A stretch of 64,000 nucleotides of DNA from positions 1,054,001-1,118,000 of the forward strand of contig NZ_JASXSZ010000001.1 of assembly GCF_030315975.1 (NCBI RefSeq), in the 5' to 3' direction. The stretch is from Microbacterium candidum (GTDB lineage: Bacteria > Actinomycetota > Actinomycetes > Actinomycetales > Microbacteriaceae). The notes under the pieces are model-generated. The model had not been told where the DNA came from and did not search any database. It saw nothing but the letters and a program-made list of their open reading frames with translations. Of the stretch, positions 42,476-50,886 are shown piece after piece (within the stretch, counting starts at the first letter, position 1; each line of letters begins with the position of its first letter). The translations under genes and the position numbers were made by a program.

Positions 42476-43618
42476 TCAGTGGTGGAATAGCCGCAGGCCC
42501 GTCTGCACATGGGTGATGCCGTGCTCGAGCGCGGCGTTCACCACATCGTTGGTACGGAGTGAGCCGCCGGGCTCAATAATCGTCGCGACGCCGGCTTCGG
42601 CAGCGTGTTCGACGTTGTCTCTGAACGGCAGGGAGCCGTCTGAGACGAGCGTCACACCGTTCAGACCCTCCAACCAGGTTTCGCGCCAGTCCGCTTCGTC
42701 GTACAGGGCTCGGGCTTCCGAACCGAACTGCCGGCCGAAGTCGTCGAGTTGACCACGGGTCATTTCTCGGCCAGCGAAACGCATCTGCCAGTTCAACCTG
42801 TCCTGCCGCTGCATGCCCGGTACTTCGGGAAGGCCACGCACGCACGGATGCCGGCGTAGCCACCAGACGCGCGCCTTGGCTCCGGCCAGGCGGATACAGT
42901 CAACGCGATTCTGCTGCCCAGCGCCGATACCGATCGTGGTGCCGTCCTTGATGAGCGCAACCGAGTTGGACTGCGTGTACCGGGAGACGACCATGCCGAG
43001 CAGTGCGTCCATGCGCGTTCCGGCGTCGAGTGGAGGATCTGCCGGGAGCGCGGCGGCGAGGTCTGCAGCGTCACGGTCCTGCTCAATCGTCACCCCGAGC
43101 ACGTCTCGTCGCTCACGCACGGGTAGTTGCGCGATCGAGTGCGCCTCGAACACCAGAAACCGCCCCGACTTCTTCCGGCGCAACTGCGCGAGCGCACCCG
43201 GCTCGAATCCGGGCGCTATCACGGCATCACAGATCACTGTCCGCAGGAACATCGCGGTTTGCAGGTCCACGGGCCGTGAAAGCGCCACCACGTCACCGAA
43301 CGACGACTTCGGATCGGCGTCGCGGGCGCGTAGGTACGCGGACAGCGGTGTGTCCTCGGACATCTCGGCGACCCCGCAGGTCTCAGCGGTCGTCTCGTCG
43401 ATGCGGCCCGCGACCGCAGCACCAGCGGGTGAAACATGTTTGAACGAGGCAGCGGCCGCGCGGCCCGTCAGGGCTTCGGCTTCGCTCGCAAGCGCGAACG
43501 CATTTAGTGCATCGAGATAGTTGATCAGTGAGGCGTCACCGTTCAACACTGTCGGCCCGCCGGAAATCAGGTCGGCCGCCTGGTGTGGATTCATTCCGTA
43601 GCGCAATTCGCGTCCCAT
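42476..43618 (-). CDS. Stand-alone AICAR formyltransferase domain protein (PurH C-terminal type)
   Basis: A 380-residue protein matching only the C-terminal AICAR transformylase domain of bifunctional PurH: LRYGMNPHQ, LINYLDALNAFALASEAEAL, the catalytic pair K60-H61 in AASFKHVSPAG, SSFGDVVALS, YTQSNSV, GIGAGQQNRVDCIRLAGAKA, and SDGSLPFRDNVEHAAEAG. The IMP cyclohydrolase domain is absent. It would transfer a formyl group from 10-formyl-tetrahydrofolate to AICAR or an analogue. The start is the ATG immediately before GRELRYGMN; the Shine-Dalgarno is poor (GACGAG). It stands alone beside an IS remnant, so a role outside housekeeping purine synthesis, or horizontal gain, is likely. Confidence 0.85.
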   Translation of the reverse strand: MGRELRYGMNPHQAADLISGGPTVLNGDASLINYLDALNAFALASEAEALTGRAAAASFKHVSPAGAAVAGRIDETTAETCGVAEMSEDTPLSAYLRARDADPKSSFGDVVALSRPVDLQTAMFLRTVICDAVIAPGFEPGALAQLRRKKSGRFLVFEAHSIAQLPVRERRDVLGVTIEQDRDAADLAAALPADPPLDAGTRMDALLGMVVSRYTQSNSVALIKDGTTIGIGAGQQNRVDCIRLAGAKARVWWLRRHPCVRGLPEVPGMQRQDRLNWQMRFAGREMTRGQLDDFGRQFGSEARALYDEADWRETWLEGLNGVTLVSDGSLPFRDNVEHAAEAGVATIIEPGGSLRTNDVVNAALEHGITHVQTGLRLFHH

Positions 43619-43813
43619 CTCGTCGAAGTAGATGGGTACCCAGGCGGTCGATACCGGTCACGCGCTCCCTGCCGGTACACCCGGCCACGCCAGTCGCGCG
43701 ATCAGGCTACCCGCTGGACGGACCGTTCACGACAGGCCTCAGCAAGGCAGCATTGAACGGCGAGTGAGTCGCTACCTTCGACGATGGGCACGCCGACGCG
43801 TCGACGTGTGCGC

Positions 43814-44518
43814 CTATGTTGACGGGGGAGTCCGATCGGACCGAACGCGGGGCCAGGCTCGCACAGGCTCCATCGCGTGGGCGGGCTGTTCCCGTCTGAG
43901 CGCGACTCCGTAGAGAATCGCACCGAGGAGGAAGAGCACACCGTGCGTGATCCTGAGCGGCTGGTCTACGAAGAATTGAGGCACGAGGAGGATTTCGGCC
44001 AGTCCGAGAACGATGGCGCCCCACCGGCGGAATGTCATCGGTTTGGTTGCACCCACGCCAAGGACTGCACCCACGCCCAGTGCTAGAGCTCCAGCGAGAA
44101 AGACCAGGAGCCCGGCCCCGCCTCGCACTCCCGACGCAAGCCCTATGAGGAAGGTCGCGTTCGGCTCGCCCACGGACACTGCCGCCTGTCCCAGCGTGTG
44201 GAGCCCGTACGCTTCAGCGCCGTAGAAGGGCAGGATGAGGCAGATCCCGAGTGTTTGGAGCACCCACGCAACCTGCGCCGCCCGGGTGCGTGCGGGCGCC
44301 GTCGAATATGTGCCCGTCACCGCGACGAGCAAGCACGAAAACGCCGCGATCGCACAGAGGTGTGCCACGAGCCACCACGGCGATGCGAACGCATCAGCAC
44401 CACTCAACCCTGTCTCATCCGAGAACGGTCGGACCACAGGATAGACGACGAAAGACGCGCCGGATAGGAACCAGAAGACAGCGGTAGTCTGCCGCGTCAA
44501 GATACTCCCACGTGCCAT
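43814..44518 (-). CDS. Multi-pass membrane protein of unknown function (DUF998-like)
   Basis: A 234-residue hydrophobic protein with about six to seven predicted transmembrane segments and a hydrophilic Arg-rich tail. It begins RQTTAVFWFLSGASFVVYPV and includes WWLVAHLCAIAAFSCLLVAV. The overall pattern resembles DUF998-type membrane proteins, but no diagnostic motif was found. GAGGAG lies six bases before the ATG. A 23-bp dyad lies 29-51 bp upstream of the start, so it seems to be specifically regulated. Function unknown. Confidence 0.7.
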   Translation of the reverse strand: MARGSILTRQTTAVFWFLSGASFVVYPVVRPFSDETGLSGADAFASPWWLVAHLCAIAAFSCLLVAVTGTYSTAPARTRAAQVAWVLQTLGICLILPFYGAEAYGLHTLGQAAVSVGEPNATFLIGLASGVRGGAGLLVFLAGALALGVGAVLGVGATKPMTFRRWGAIVLGLAEILLVPQFFVDQPLRITHGVLFLLGAILYGVALRREQPAHAMEPVRAWPRVRSDRTPPST

Positions 44519-44546
44519 TCTCTGCTCCTCGATCGTTCAGCGCCAC

Positions 44547-44569
44547 GAAGGCTAATGCCGTTAGCCTTC
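44547..44569 (-). promoter_or_regulatory. 23-bp dyad GAAGGCTAA-N5-TTAGCCTTC
   Basis: Perfect 9-bp inverted arms with a five-base centre lie just upstream of the membrane-protein gene start (44518). Size and position fit a repressor operator, for example of TetR type. No TetR gene is adjacent. It could also fold as a hairpin terminating the GlxA-type gene on the same strand, but it has no T-run. Confidence 0.5.
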
Positions 44570-44632
44570 ACATTGATTTTAGGGGATCCTCACCCCTCCG
44601 GGAGACCGAGGGTGTCTGGAGCAAGGAAAATG

Positions 44633-45601
44633 TCATCCCGTTCCGGCTGGTAGTGGAGCGAAAGCCCGACGGTATGCGGTGGGCGTGACGCCCAGGACGG
44701 ATGCGAATCTGAGCCGTAGGTTGGAGGCGGTACCAAGGCCTGCTCGCATCGCTACCTCGTCGACGCTGAGCGTTGGGTCCTCGAGCAGGCGGCACGCGAG
44801 CGAGATCTTCTCGCGAGCAAGCCACTCGCCTGGCGAATATCCGGTCAGCTCGAGACAGTGCCGGTGTAGGGATCTCACCGAGACATTCGCCTTTCGTGCG
44901 AGTTCTGACACGCTCCGTACCTCGCCCACGGTCACGGCAACTCGCCGCAGCGCCGCGGCGACCGGTCCGCTCGCGCTTATGAGGGGTGCTGGCCGGTATT
45001 GCGCCTGGCCGCCCATTCGGTGTCGCGGCATGACGAGACTTCTGGCGACCTCGAGCGCCGACTGTGCTCCGAGATCCCTCTCGAGCATGTGGAGGCATAG
45101 GTCAACGCCGGCAGTGACGCCTGCGCTGGTGAAGACCCCGTCCTGCTCTGTATAGAGGACGTTGGGGTCGACGATGACGTTCGGGTATTCCGTCGCTAGC
45201 TGTGCTGTGCGCTGCCAGTGGGTGGTTGCGGTGCGCCCGTCGAGCAAACCCGCAGCAGCCAGGATGAAGGCGCCTGTGCAGATGGAGGCTATGAGCGCTC
45301 CTCGTTCGTGCGCGGCGGTCAGCGCTCGAAGCAGCGACTCGGGTTGACGCGCCGCCAGGTCGAAGCCCGGCACGATGACCGCGTGAGCTTCGACGACGGC
45401 AGACAGGTCCGCGTCAACGCAGAGGCCGATGCTCGTCGTTGTCGTTACAACTCCTGGGCGCTCGGCGCATCCGACCACGTCGAATGCCCCACATAACTCA
45501 GGACGGCTGAAGACCTCAAACGGGATCGTGAAGTCGAACGCCACGACTCGCTCGGGTGCAACGACAGCGATACGTCGAGGTGTGGCTGAATCCTTGTGCA
45601 T
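44633..45601 (-). CDS. GlxA-type AraC transcriptional regulator (DJ-1/PfpI + AraC HTH)
   Basis: A 322-residue regulator. The N-terminal half is a DJ-1/PfpI glutamine-amidotransferase-like domain (RIAVVAPERVVAFDFTIPFEVFSRP, then SICTGAFILAAAGLLDGR with the nucleophile-elbow Cys). The C-terminal ~100 residues form two AraC-type helix-turn-helix motifs (SVRSLHRHCLELTGYSPGEWL, AGLGTASNLRLRF-x-VLGVTPTAYRR). ATG 45601 was preferred; a GTG at 45664 would add 21 unconserved residues. It is divergent from an MFS transporter 84 bp away, which is its likely target. Confidence 0.88.
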   Translation of the reverse strand: MHKDSATPRRIAVVAPERVVAFDFTIPFEVFSRPELCGAFDVVGCAERPGVVTTTTSIGLCVDADLSAVVEAHAVIVPGFDLAARQPESLLRALTAAHERGALIASICTGAFILAAAGLLDGRTATTHWQRTAQLATEYPNVIVDPNVLYTEQDGVFTSAGVTAGVDLCLHMLERDLGAQSALEVARSLVMPRHRMGGQAQYRPAPLISASGPVAAALRRVAVTVGEVRSVSELARKANVSVRSLHRHCLELTGYSPGEWLAREKISLACRLLEDPTLSVDEVAMRAGLGTASNLRLRFASVLGVTPTAYRRAFAPLPAGTG

Positions 45602-45685
45602 GCTGGCAATCTTGCCACTCGTGGCATCTGCCGTGCCCTGTGAGGGTGTGAGCAGGACTTCCACCCGCCGACAAGACGAGGAAAC

Positions 45686-46993
45686 ATGACCACGAGCCCT
45701 GGCCCCACTCTCGATAGGTCCGTCCGACGAAGTCGGCGGCCGGCCAGCCGACGCCGACAGACGGAGTGGTCGACGTGGGGACTCCTCGGGTGCCAGGCGT
45801 TGTACTACGCGACGGTGAGCGTTGACCTGACCCTCACGGCATTGGTGGGACTGAGCCTCGCGCCGTCGCCAGCCTTGGCAACGCTCCCGCTAGCGTTCAT
45901 GACTCTCGTCGGCGCAATCTGCGCCGTGCTTGCGGGCCTCGTCGCAGGACGGATCGGATATACGCCGGTCATGATCGGTGGAGCAGTTATGGGCGCCGGC
46001 GGCGCGTTGGTGTGTGCGTGGGCGGTCTCCGGCGGAGGATTCTGGCTCTTGTGCGCCGGGACGGGGCTGGTTGGGACGTACCGCGCGACGGGCGGATATA
46101 TCCGCCTGATGGGAGCGGACCTGGCCAGCGCCGGCCGACGGGATAGGGCCATGTCGCTCATTCTCGCTGGCGGGCTGCTCGCTGCCATCGCCGGTCCGTG
46201 GGTGGCAACCAGCACAATGAGCATGTTCGGCTCGTTGTACACAGGGTCGTATCTCGTGGTCGCCGTCCTGAGTTTCGCCAGCGTTCCCATCCTCGCCGCC
46301 ATCGTTCCAGTGGAGCGGCGGCACCGAAGGCCACGAAAGAACAGCGCGCATAGGCACCACCCAGCGCCACCGCTCCGCTTGCGCGAGGTCGAACGGCCAC
46401 GAGACTTCATCACGGCCCTCGCGACGCTAGCTATCGCCGGAACCGTGATGACGCTCGTCATGGCCATCGGTCCACTCGAAAGCGTCCACGCGCAATACCC
46501 GCCGACGGCCAGCGCGGCGGTAATCCAATGGCACATGGTCGGCATGTTCGCCCCATCACTGTTCTCCGGGCTCCTACTCGGGCGATGGGGACGCCGCGCG
46601 ATCGCCATCCTGGGCACCCTCATCCTCGCGAGTGGAGGAATCATCGGAATGTCCGGCGAGAGCTTCGCACAACTGCTCCTCGCACTCGGGCTGAACGGTC
46701 TGGGCTGGAACTTTCTCTTCGTCGCGGGAACGTCATACCTGGTTTCCTGCTACCCGCCCGGACGCGGGGGACGTCTACAAGCCATCACCGAAGGCGTCGG
46801 CAGCGCGACAGCGGTGATCGTATCCTTCGCAGCCAGCGCCGCCTTCCTCACATTGGGCTGGCGAGGCTCGAACGTGATTGCCGTCATCCTGCCCCTGCTC
46901 CTCCTTCTCTGGCTCGCCAGAAAGGGAAACCGCCAACCCGGCCCGCGGGAAGAATCGACAGGCTGGCGCCAGGTGGGTGCGCTCGGGGAGTAG
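45686..46993 (+). CDS. MFS transporter
   Basis: A 435-residue membrane protein with about twelve hydrophobic segments and a central basic loop (RRHRRPRKNSAHRHH) separating two halves, as in the major facilitator superfamily. ACGAGGAAAC precedes the ATG. It is divergent from the GlxA-type regulator gene, the usual context for a drug or metabolite exporter under its control. Substrate cannot be told from sequence. Confidence 0.85.
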   Translation: MTTSPGPTLDRSVRRSRRPASRRRQTEWSTWGLLGCQALYYATVSVDLTLTALVGLSLAPSPALATLPLAFMTLVGAICAVLAGLVAGRIGYTPVMIGGAVMGAGGALVCAWAVSGGGFWLLCAGTGLVGTYRATGGYIRLMGADLASAGRRDRAMSLILAGGLLAAIAGPWVATSTMSMFGSLYTGSYLVVAVLSFASVPILAAIVPVERRHRRPRKNSAHRHHPAPPLRLREVERPRDFITALATLAIAGTVMTLVMAIGPLESVHAQYPPTASAAVIQWHMVGMFAPSLFSGLLLGRWGRRAIAILGTLILASGGIIGMSGESFAQLLLALGLNGLGWNFLFVAGTSYLVSCYPPGRGGRLQAITEGVGSATAVIVSFAASAAFLTLGWRGSNVIAVILPLLLLLWLARKGNRQPGPREESTGWRQVGALGE

Positions 46994-47286
46994 TCGAACG
47001 CGCGGCGTCAGTGCGCACGGACCTATCACGCGAGCGGCGAGCACGCGCGAGAGGCCGGCCGGGAACCGCGTCGCGATGCGCTCGTCGGCCAGGAATGGCG
47101 GTCGAGTGCCAGTCTGCGGTCGCCTTGTCCATGTGGCTTGGTGAGCCATGTCTCGTTGGGGATGTCAGCGACCTGCTGGTTGCGGGGGCGAGAATCCCAC
47201 AGGAGGCGTTGTCGCTGACTGCCCCCGCCGCCAGCAAGGCGGTGCTCATCGCGGCGTGACGAAACTGCTCGCACGCGCGTCGTCAC
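46994..47286. other. Intergenic stretch between MFS gene and manA
   Basis: Just under 300 bp. A short open frame ends at 47259 (peptide VGDVSDLLVAGARIPQEALS) but has no start context or family I recognise, and may be a relic. Nothing else was seen. Confidence 0.4.
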
Positions 47287-48477
47287 TCAGAGCGCGCTGG
47301 CGATCCAGACGCGCCCGCGCCCGCTGATGTGGAGGATGCCGGTGTTGGCGGGGATGAATGCAGCCCCACCCCGAGTGAGGGTGATTGCGGCGTCGTCCGA
47401 TTCGAGGCATATCTCAGCCCCGTCCACGAGGGCGATAGCAGGCCTGAGTACGGAGGTGGCAATCGAAGCGCGACCGGGTTCGAACAGGTCGAGCTTGAAC
47501 GGGGCGGGAGGCCTGTACGAGGTCGCCCCGGGGCCGATTCCGATCGGATCGAGAAGGTGGGCCGGCCCCTGGGCGCTCGAGAGGAGCTGGGTCAGTTCCG
47601 GAGTGTCGATGTGTTTCGGGGTGAGGCCGCCCCGGACGACATTGTCGCTCGCGGTCATGAGCTCGATCCCGACGCCGTTGAGGTAGGCATGGAGGACCCC
47701 GGCCGGTGCATAGAGGCACTCTCCGCGGCGCAGGCTCACTCGGTTCATGAGGGCGGCCACGATGACGCCGGCGTCCTGAGGGTAGTGCGCTGCGAGCTCG
47801 GTGATCGTTGCATAGGTTGATGCAAGGGGGGTGGATGCTGCCACGGGGGTCTCTGCGAACGCGGTGATGCCGGCAACGCAGGCGGATACCCGGGGGTCGC
47901 CGCTGAGGAGCCATGTGAGGGCGTCGATGACGCGCGTCGGGTCGGCGAGAAGAGTTCGAAGCGGCTGCGCGTCGTCGATGGAGTTGACGTCGAGGTCGGC
48001 CATCAACTCCGCTACTTCGTGCGCTGGGCGAAAGCCCGACAGTGCCTCGAAGCGATCGCTCACGGAGACGATGATCTCCGGCTTCGAGTACGGGTCGCGA
48101 TAATTGCGCGCGGGGTCATCGCGGGGGATACCGCTGGCCTCTTCCGCGGCGAAGCCCGCGGCCGCCTGCGATGGCGTCGGGTGCACCTGCAGGGAGAGCG
48201 GACTGTCCGCGGCGAGGATCTTCAGCAGGATCGGCAGGGTGGTGTCGCGTGCGTTCCCCGATGCTTGGGCGGGGTTCTCGGCCACCCACTGGGCGAGGGT
48301 CGCGACGCCCGACGTGGGCGGCACGGTCCGGACAATGCGAGCGGGGGATCCGGGATGTGTGCCGAACCAGAGTTCGGCCTCCGGGCCGCCTTGCGCGGGT
48401 CGGCCGAGGAAGGCCGCGATCCCTGTCGCGGAACCCCACGCGTAGTCGCGGGGGGTGTTGGTGAGTTCGAGAAACAC
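47287..48477 (-). CDS. manA: Mannose-6-phosphate isomerase, class I
   Basis: A 396-residue type I phosphomannose isomerase: DYAWGS near the N-terminus, zinc ligands in LSLQVHPTPSQA and KPEIIV, and the C-terminal signature PAGVLHAYLNGVGIELMTASDN with the third ligand His. It converts mannose-6-phosphate to fructose-6-phosphate in the cytoplasm. The GTG start has GAAGG upstream. It is divergent from a LacI gene with a shared operator-like dyad between them, and is the exit step of the mannan locus that follows. Confidence 0.92.
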   Translation of the reverse strand: MFLELTNTPRDYAWGSATGIAAFLGRPAQGGPEAELWFGTHPGSPARIVRTVPPTSGVATLAQWVAENPAQASGNARDTTLPILLKILAADSPLSLQVHPTPSQAAAGFAAEEASGIPRDDPARNYRDPYSKPEIIVSVSDRFEALSGFRPAHEVAELMADLDVNSIDDAQPLRTLLADPTRVIDALTWLLSGDPRVSACVAGITAFAETPVAASTPLASTYATITELAAHYPQDAGVIVAALMNRVSLRRGECLYAPAGVLHAYLNGVGIELMTASDNVVRGGLTPKHIDTPELTQLLSSAQGPAHLLDPIGIGPGATSYRPPAPFKLDLFEPGRASIATSVLRPAIALVDGAEICLESDDAAITLTRGGAAFIPANTGILHISGRGRVWIASAL

Positions 48478-48513
48478 GTTGGCCTTCAGGTCGTGGTGTG
48501 CGGCGGAGATAGC

Positions 48514-48539
48514 TTAACCGCTTTAGCGCGCGTGGTTAA
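48514..48539. promoter_or_regulatory. LacI-type operator region between manA and lacI
   Basis: TTAACCGCTTTA (48514-48525) matches the locus operator TAAAGCGCTTTA at 10 of 12 positions. A wider dyad, TTAACC (48514-48519) and GGTTAA (48534-48539), surrounds it. The site lies between the divergent manA and LacI genes and could control both. Binding is inferred. Confidence 0.55.
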
Positions 48540-48562
48540 TACGCTCGTGAAATGATTCCGGG

Positions 48563-49603
48563 GTGAGCACTTCGCATCGCCGATCTACCGGGCGCGTCAC
48601 GATCACGGACATCGCTGAACGGGCCGGTGTGTCGATCGGCGCCGTGTCCTTTGCCCTGAACGGCCGGAAGGGAGTCTCGGAGAAGACGCGGGAGCGCGTG
48701 CTCGCCGTCGCCGACGAACTGGGATGGGCTCCTGCCAGTGCTGCGAGGTCGCTCGCCGAGGCGAAGACCGATACCGTCGGCCTCGTGCTGGCGCGGGATC
48801 CGCACAATCTCGGCGTCGAGTCGTTCTACATGCAGTTCCTTGCGGGCATGGAGACCGAGCTGTCGCGGCGCGGATATGGACTGCTCCTGCAAGTCGTCCC
48901 CGACGGCGACCGTGAGCTGGCGACCTTGCGCGGGTGGGGCCGTTCGCATCGAGTGGACGGGGTCTTGCTCGTCGATCTGCGCGTTGACGACCCGCGCGTC
49001 GGACTGTTCGCGTTGGACGGTTCGCTTCCCGCCGTTGCCGTGGGCGACCCGTCGGTCGCCCCGGGTCTCACCACGGTGTGGACGGATGACGCCACCTCGA
49101 TGCGGGAGGCCGTGCGGTACCTCGCGGGGCTGGGTCACCGGCGCATCGCTCGCGTATCAGGCCTTGCCGCGCTCGCGCATACCCGCATCCGCGACGACGC
49201 GTTCGCTGCGGAGATGCGCGCACGGGGTCTGCAGCCGGTGCTGATGCGGACCGACTACTCCGCCGAGAGCGGGGCGGCCGCGACGCGCTCGGCGCTGGAC
49301 TCCCCGGACCGGCCCACGGCGTTCATTTTCGACAACGACATCATGGCCGTTGCAGGGCTGTCAGTCGCGCTGGAGCGCGGTCTCTCAGTGCCGGAGGACG
49401 TGTCGATGATCGCCTGGGACGACTCCGTGCTGTGCGCCCATACGTTTCCGACGCTCACCGCGCTCAGCCACGACGTAGTGGCGTTCGGCGCGCACGCGAC
49501 ACGTCGACTGTTCGACGTCATCGAGGGGGCCGCGCCTGCGCCGCACCTGGACTCGACACCCAGCATCCAGGTCCGCGCATCGACCGGGCCCGCGCCGGAG
49601 TGA
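48563..49603 (+). CDS. LacI-family transcriptional regulator (mannan locus)
   Basis: A 346-residue LacI protein: helix-turn-helix TITDIAERAGVSIGAVSFALNG with the hinge WAPASAARSLAEAKTDTVGLVLA, then a periplasmic-binding-like sensor domain (GVLLVDLRVDDPRVG, MREAVRYLAGLGHRRIA, FIFDNDIMAVAGL, SMIAWDD). The GTG start has CGGG just before it. It lies between manA and the ABC operon and is a candidate for binding the TAAAGCGCTTTA sites in this locus, with a manno-oligosaccharide or mannose as inducer. Its hinge helix reads ASAARSLA, close to the LacI consensus. Confidence 0.88.
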   Translation: MSTSHRRSTGRVTITDIAERAGVSIGAVSFALNGRKGVSEKTRERVLAVADELGWAPASAARSLAEAKTDTVGLVLARDPHNLGVESFYMQFLAGMETELSRRGYGLLLQVVPDGDRELATLRGWGRSHRVDGVLLVDLRVDDPRVGLFALDGSLPAVAVGDPSVAPGLTTVWTDDATSMREAVRYLAGLGHRRIARVSGLAALAHTRIRDDAFAAEMRARGLQPVLMRTDYSAESGAAATRSALDSPDRPTAFIFDNDIMAVAGLSVALERGLSVPEDVSMIAWDDSVLCAHTFPTLTALSHDVVAFGAHATRRLFDVIEGAAPAPHLDSTPSIQVRASTGPAPE

Positions 49604-49612
49604 GCATCCCAC

Positions 49613-50617
49613 TCAAGCGGGGGGCCGCTCGCCGCTGCCGCGCAAGACAAGGTGTGTCGGTACCTCGAGCTGCGTCGTGAAACCGCCGAGATCAGACATC
49701 CGATCGATCGCGAGCTCCGCGGCGCGCCGTCCCATTTCTGCGGGGTCATGGCTGACAACGCTCACGCCCAGGATGTCGGCGGTGTCGAAGTCGTCGAATC
49801 CGATGAGGGCGGGTGGGTTTGCGAGTTCACGGATGACGCGAAGCACGCCGATGCACATGCGGTTGTTTCCCGCAACGATCGCCGTAGGGGGGTCGGGCTG
49901 GGCGAGCATCGCGCGCGCGGTCTCTTCGGCCGGCACCGTCATGTCGTCGACGAGACTCTCGTAGCGGCCGTCTGCAGGGATCCCGGCGCTCGTAAGGGCG
50001 TCACGGTAGCCGGCGCATCGCTCCATCTGCGTGTACACGGATGCGGGATTGCACAGGTAGGCGATGCGTCGATGACCGTGTGCGATGAGTGAGCGGGTGG
50101 CCTCCTTCGCCCCCTCGCGATTGCGCAAGACGACGGAGTCGGCGACGAGATTGCGCGCGGGGCGATCGATCGCCACCACCGCGGTGCCGAGCTGGCGCTC
50201 ACCCTCGAGATAGGACTGGTCCGGACCGACAGGAATGAGAAGCAGCGCGCCCACTCGTTGGGCGAGCAGGGTATCGGCGACACGCTCTTCGCCCTCTTCG
50301 GAGTCATCCGTCGTCGCGACGATCAGGGTGAGTCCTCGGTCGGCGAGTGCACGTTCGACACCCGCGGCGATCGTGTAATAGAACGGATTGCCCAGGTCGC
50401 CCATCAGAAGTCCGACCGTCGTGGCGACGCCACCATGCCGGAGGGTGCGGGCGAGGGTGTTCGGGCGGAATCGCAGCCGCTTGGCTGCAGACAGGACGCG
50501 CTCAACAGTCGCCGGAGCGACCTGCTCGCGATGCGCGAACACTCGGGAGACCGTCTTGGGGCTCACGTTGGCGAGCCGTGCGACGTCCTGAAGGGTGGCT
50601 CGATGTAGTGCGCTCAT
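49613..50617 (-). CDS. LacI-family transcriptional regulator (second, divergent from ABC operon)
   Basis: A 334-residue LacI protein with helix-turn-helix TLQDVARLANVSPKTVSRVFA, hinge RPNTLARTLRHG, and a full sensor domain (GLLMGDLGNPFYYTIAAGVERAL, TDDSEEGEERVADTLL, RRIAYLCNPAS, IVAGNNRMCIGVL, IGFDDFDTADIL). Its gene converges on the first LacI gene and is divergent from the binding-protein gene at 50887. Two candidate operators lie in the shared 270-bp gap. Which LacI reads which site is not decidable by eye. Confidence 0.88.
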   Translation of the reverse strand: MSALHRATLQDVARLANVSPKTVSRVFAHREQVAPATVERVLSAAKRLRFRPNTLARTLRHGGVATTVGLLMGDLGNPFYYTIAAGVERALADRGLTLIVATTDDSEEGEERVADTLLAQRVGALLLIPVGPDQSYLEGERQLGTAVVAIDRPARNLVADSVVLRNREGAKEATRSLIAHGHRRIAYLCNPASVYTQMERCAGYRDALTSAGIPADGRYESLVDDMTVPAEETARAMLAQPDPPTAIVAGNNRMCIGVLRVIRELANPPALIGFDDFDTADILGVSVVSHDPAEMGRRAAELAIDRMSDLGGFTTQLEVPTHLVLRGSGERPPA

Positions 50618-50679
50618 GATCGGACCAACCTAGTCGCCCAAGCACCCGCAGGCGGATGACCACGCAGGACATTTGAGAG

Positions 50680-50699
50680 ACATCCGCAGCGGTGGATGT
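50680..50699. promoter_or_regulatory. Inverted repeat ACATCC-N8-GGATGT near second lacI gene
   Basis: Perfect 6-bp arms with an eight-base centre, 63-82 bp upstream of the second LacI start codon. It differs from the TAAAGCGCTTTA operator and could be a site for autoregulation. Confidence 0.3.
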
Positions 50700-50775
50700 G
50701 TCATAAGAGCCGGTAATACCCAGATCAAAAGCATAATTTGTCAGCACCTCTCCTGTCGGACACGATTGGACAAGC

Positions 50776-50793
50776 TTGACATAAAGCGCTTTA
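50776..50793 (+). promoter_or_regulatory. Promoter element and perfect LacI operator upstream of mannan ABC operon
   Basis: TTGACA (50776-50781) is followed without gap by the perfect 12-bp palindrome TAAAGCGCTTTA (50782-50793). An exact copy stands upstream of the second mannanase gene at 60747-60758. A LacI protein bound here would cover the spacer of the promoter. No clear -10 was identified. Confidence 0.7.
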
Positions 50794-50886
50794 CTTTTCG
50801 GTGGATCCCGATTAGCGTTCTCGATCGAACCCCAACGGCGGGACGCCCCGCCTGGATGCGGGGCACATCTACAAGGGAGTAATCAC

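Noticed and set aside
42127..42516. Possible rhodanese-domain protein after the IS481 remnant
   Set aside because: Only a short stretch (LPPEEAAKQF) is suggestive; the catalytic Cys loop is absent and the start lies inside transposase sequence.
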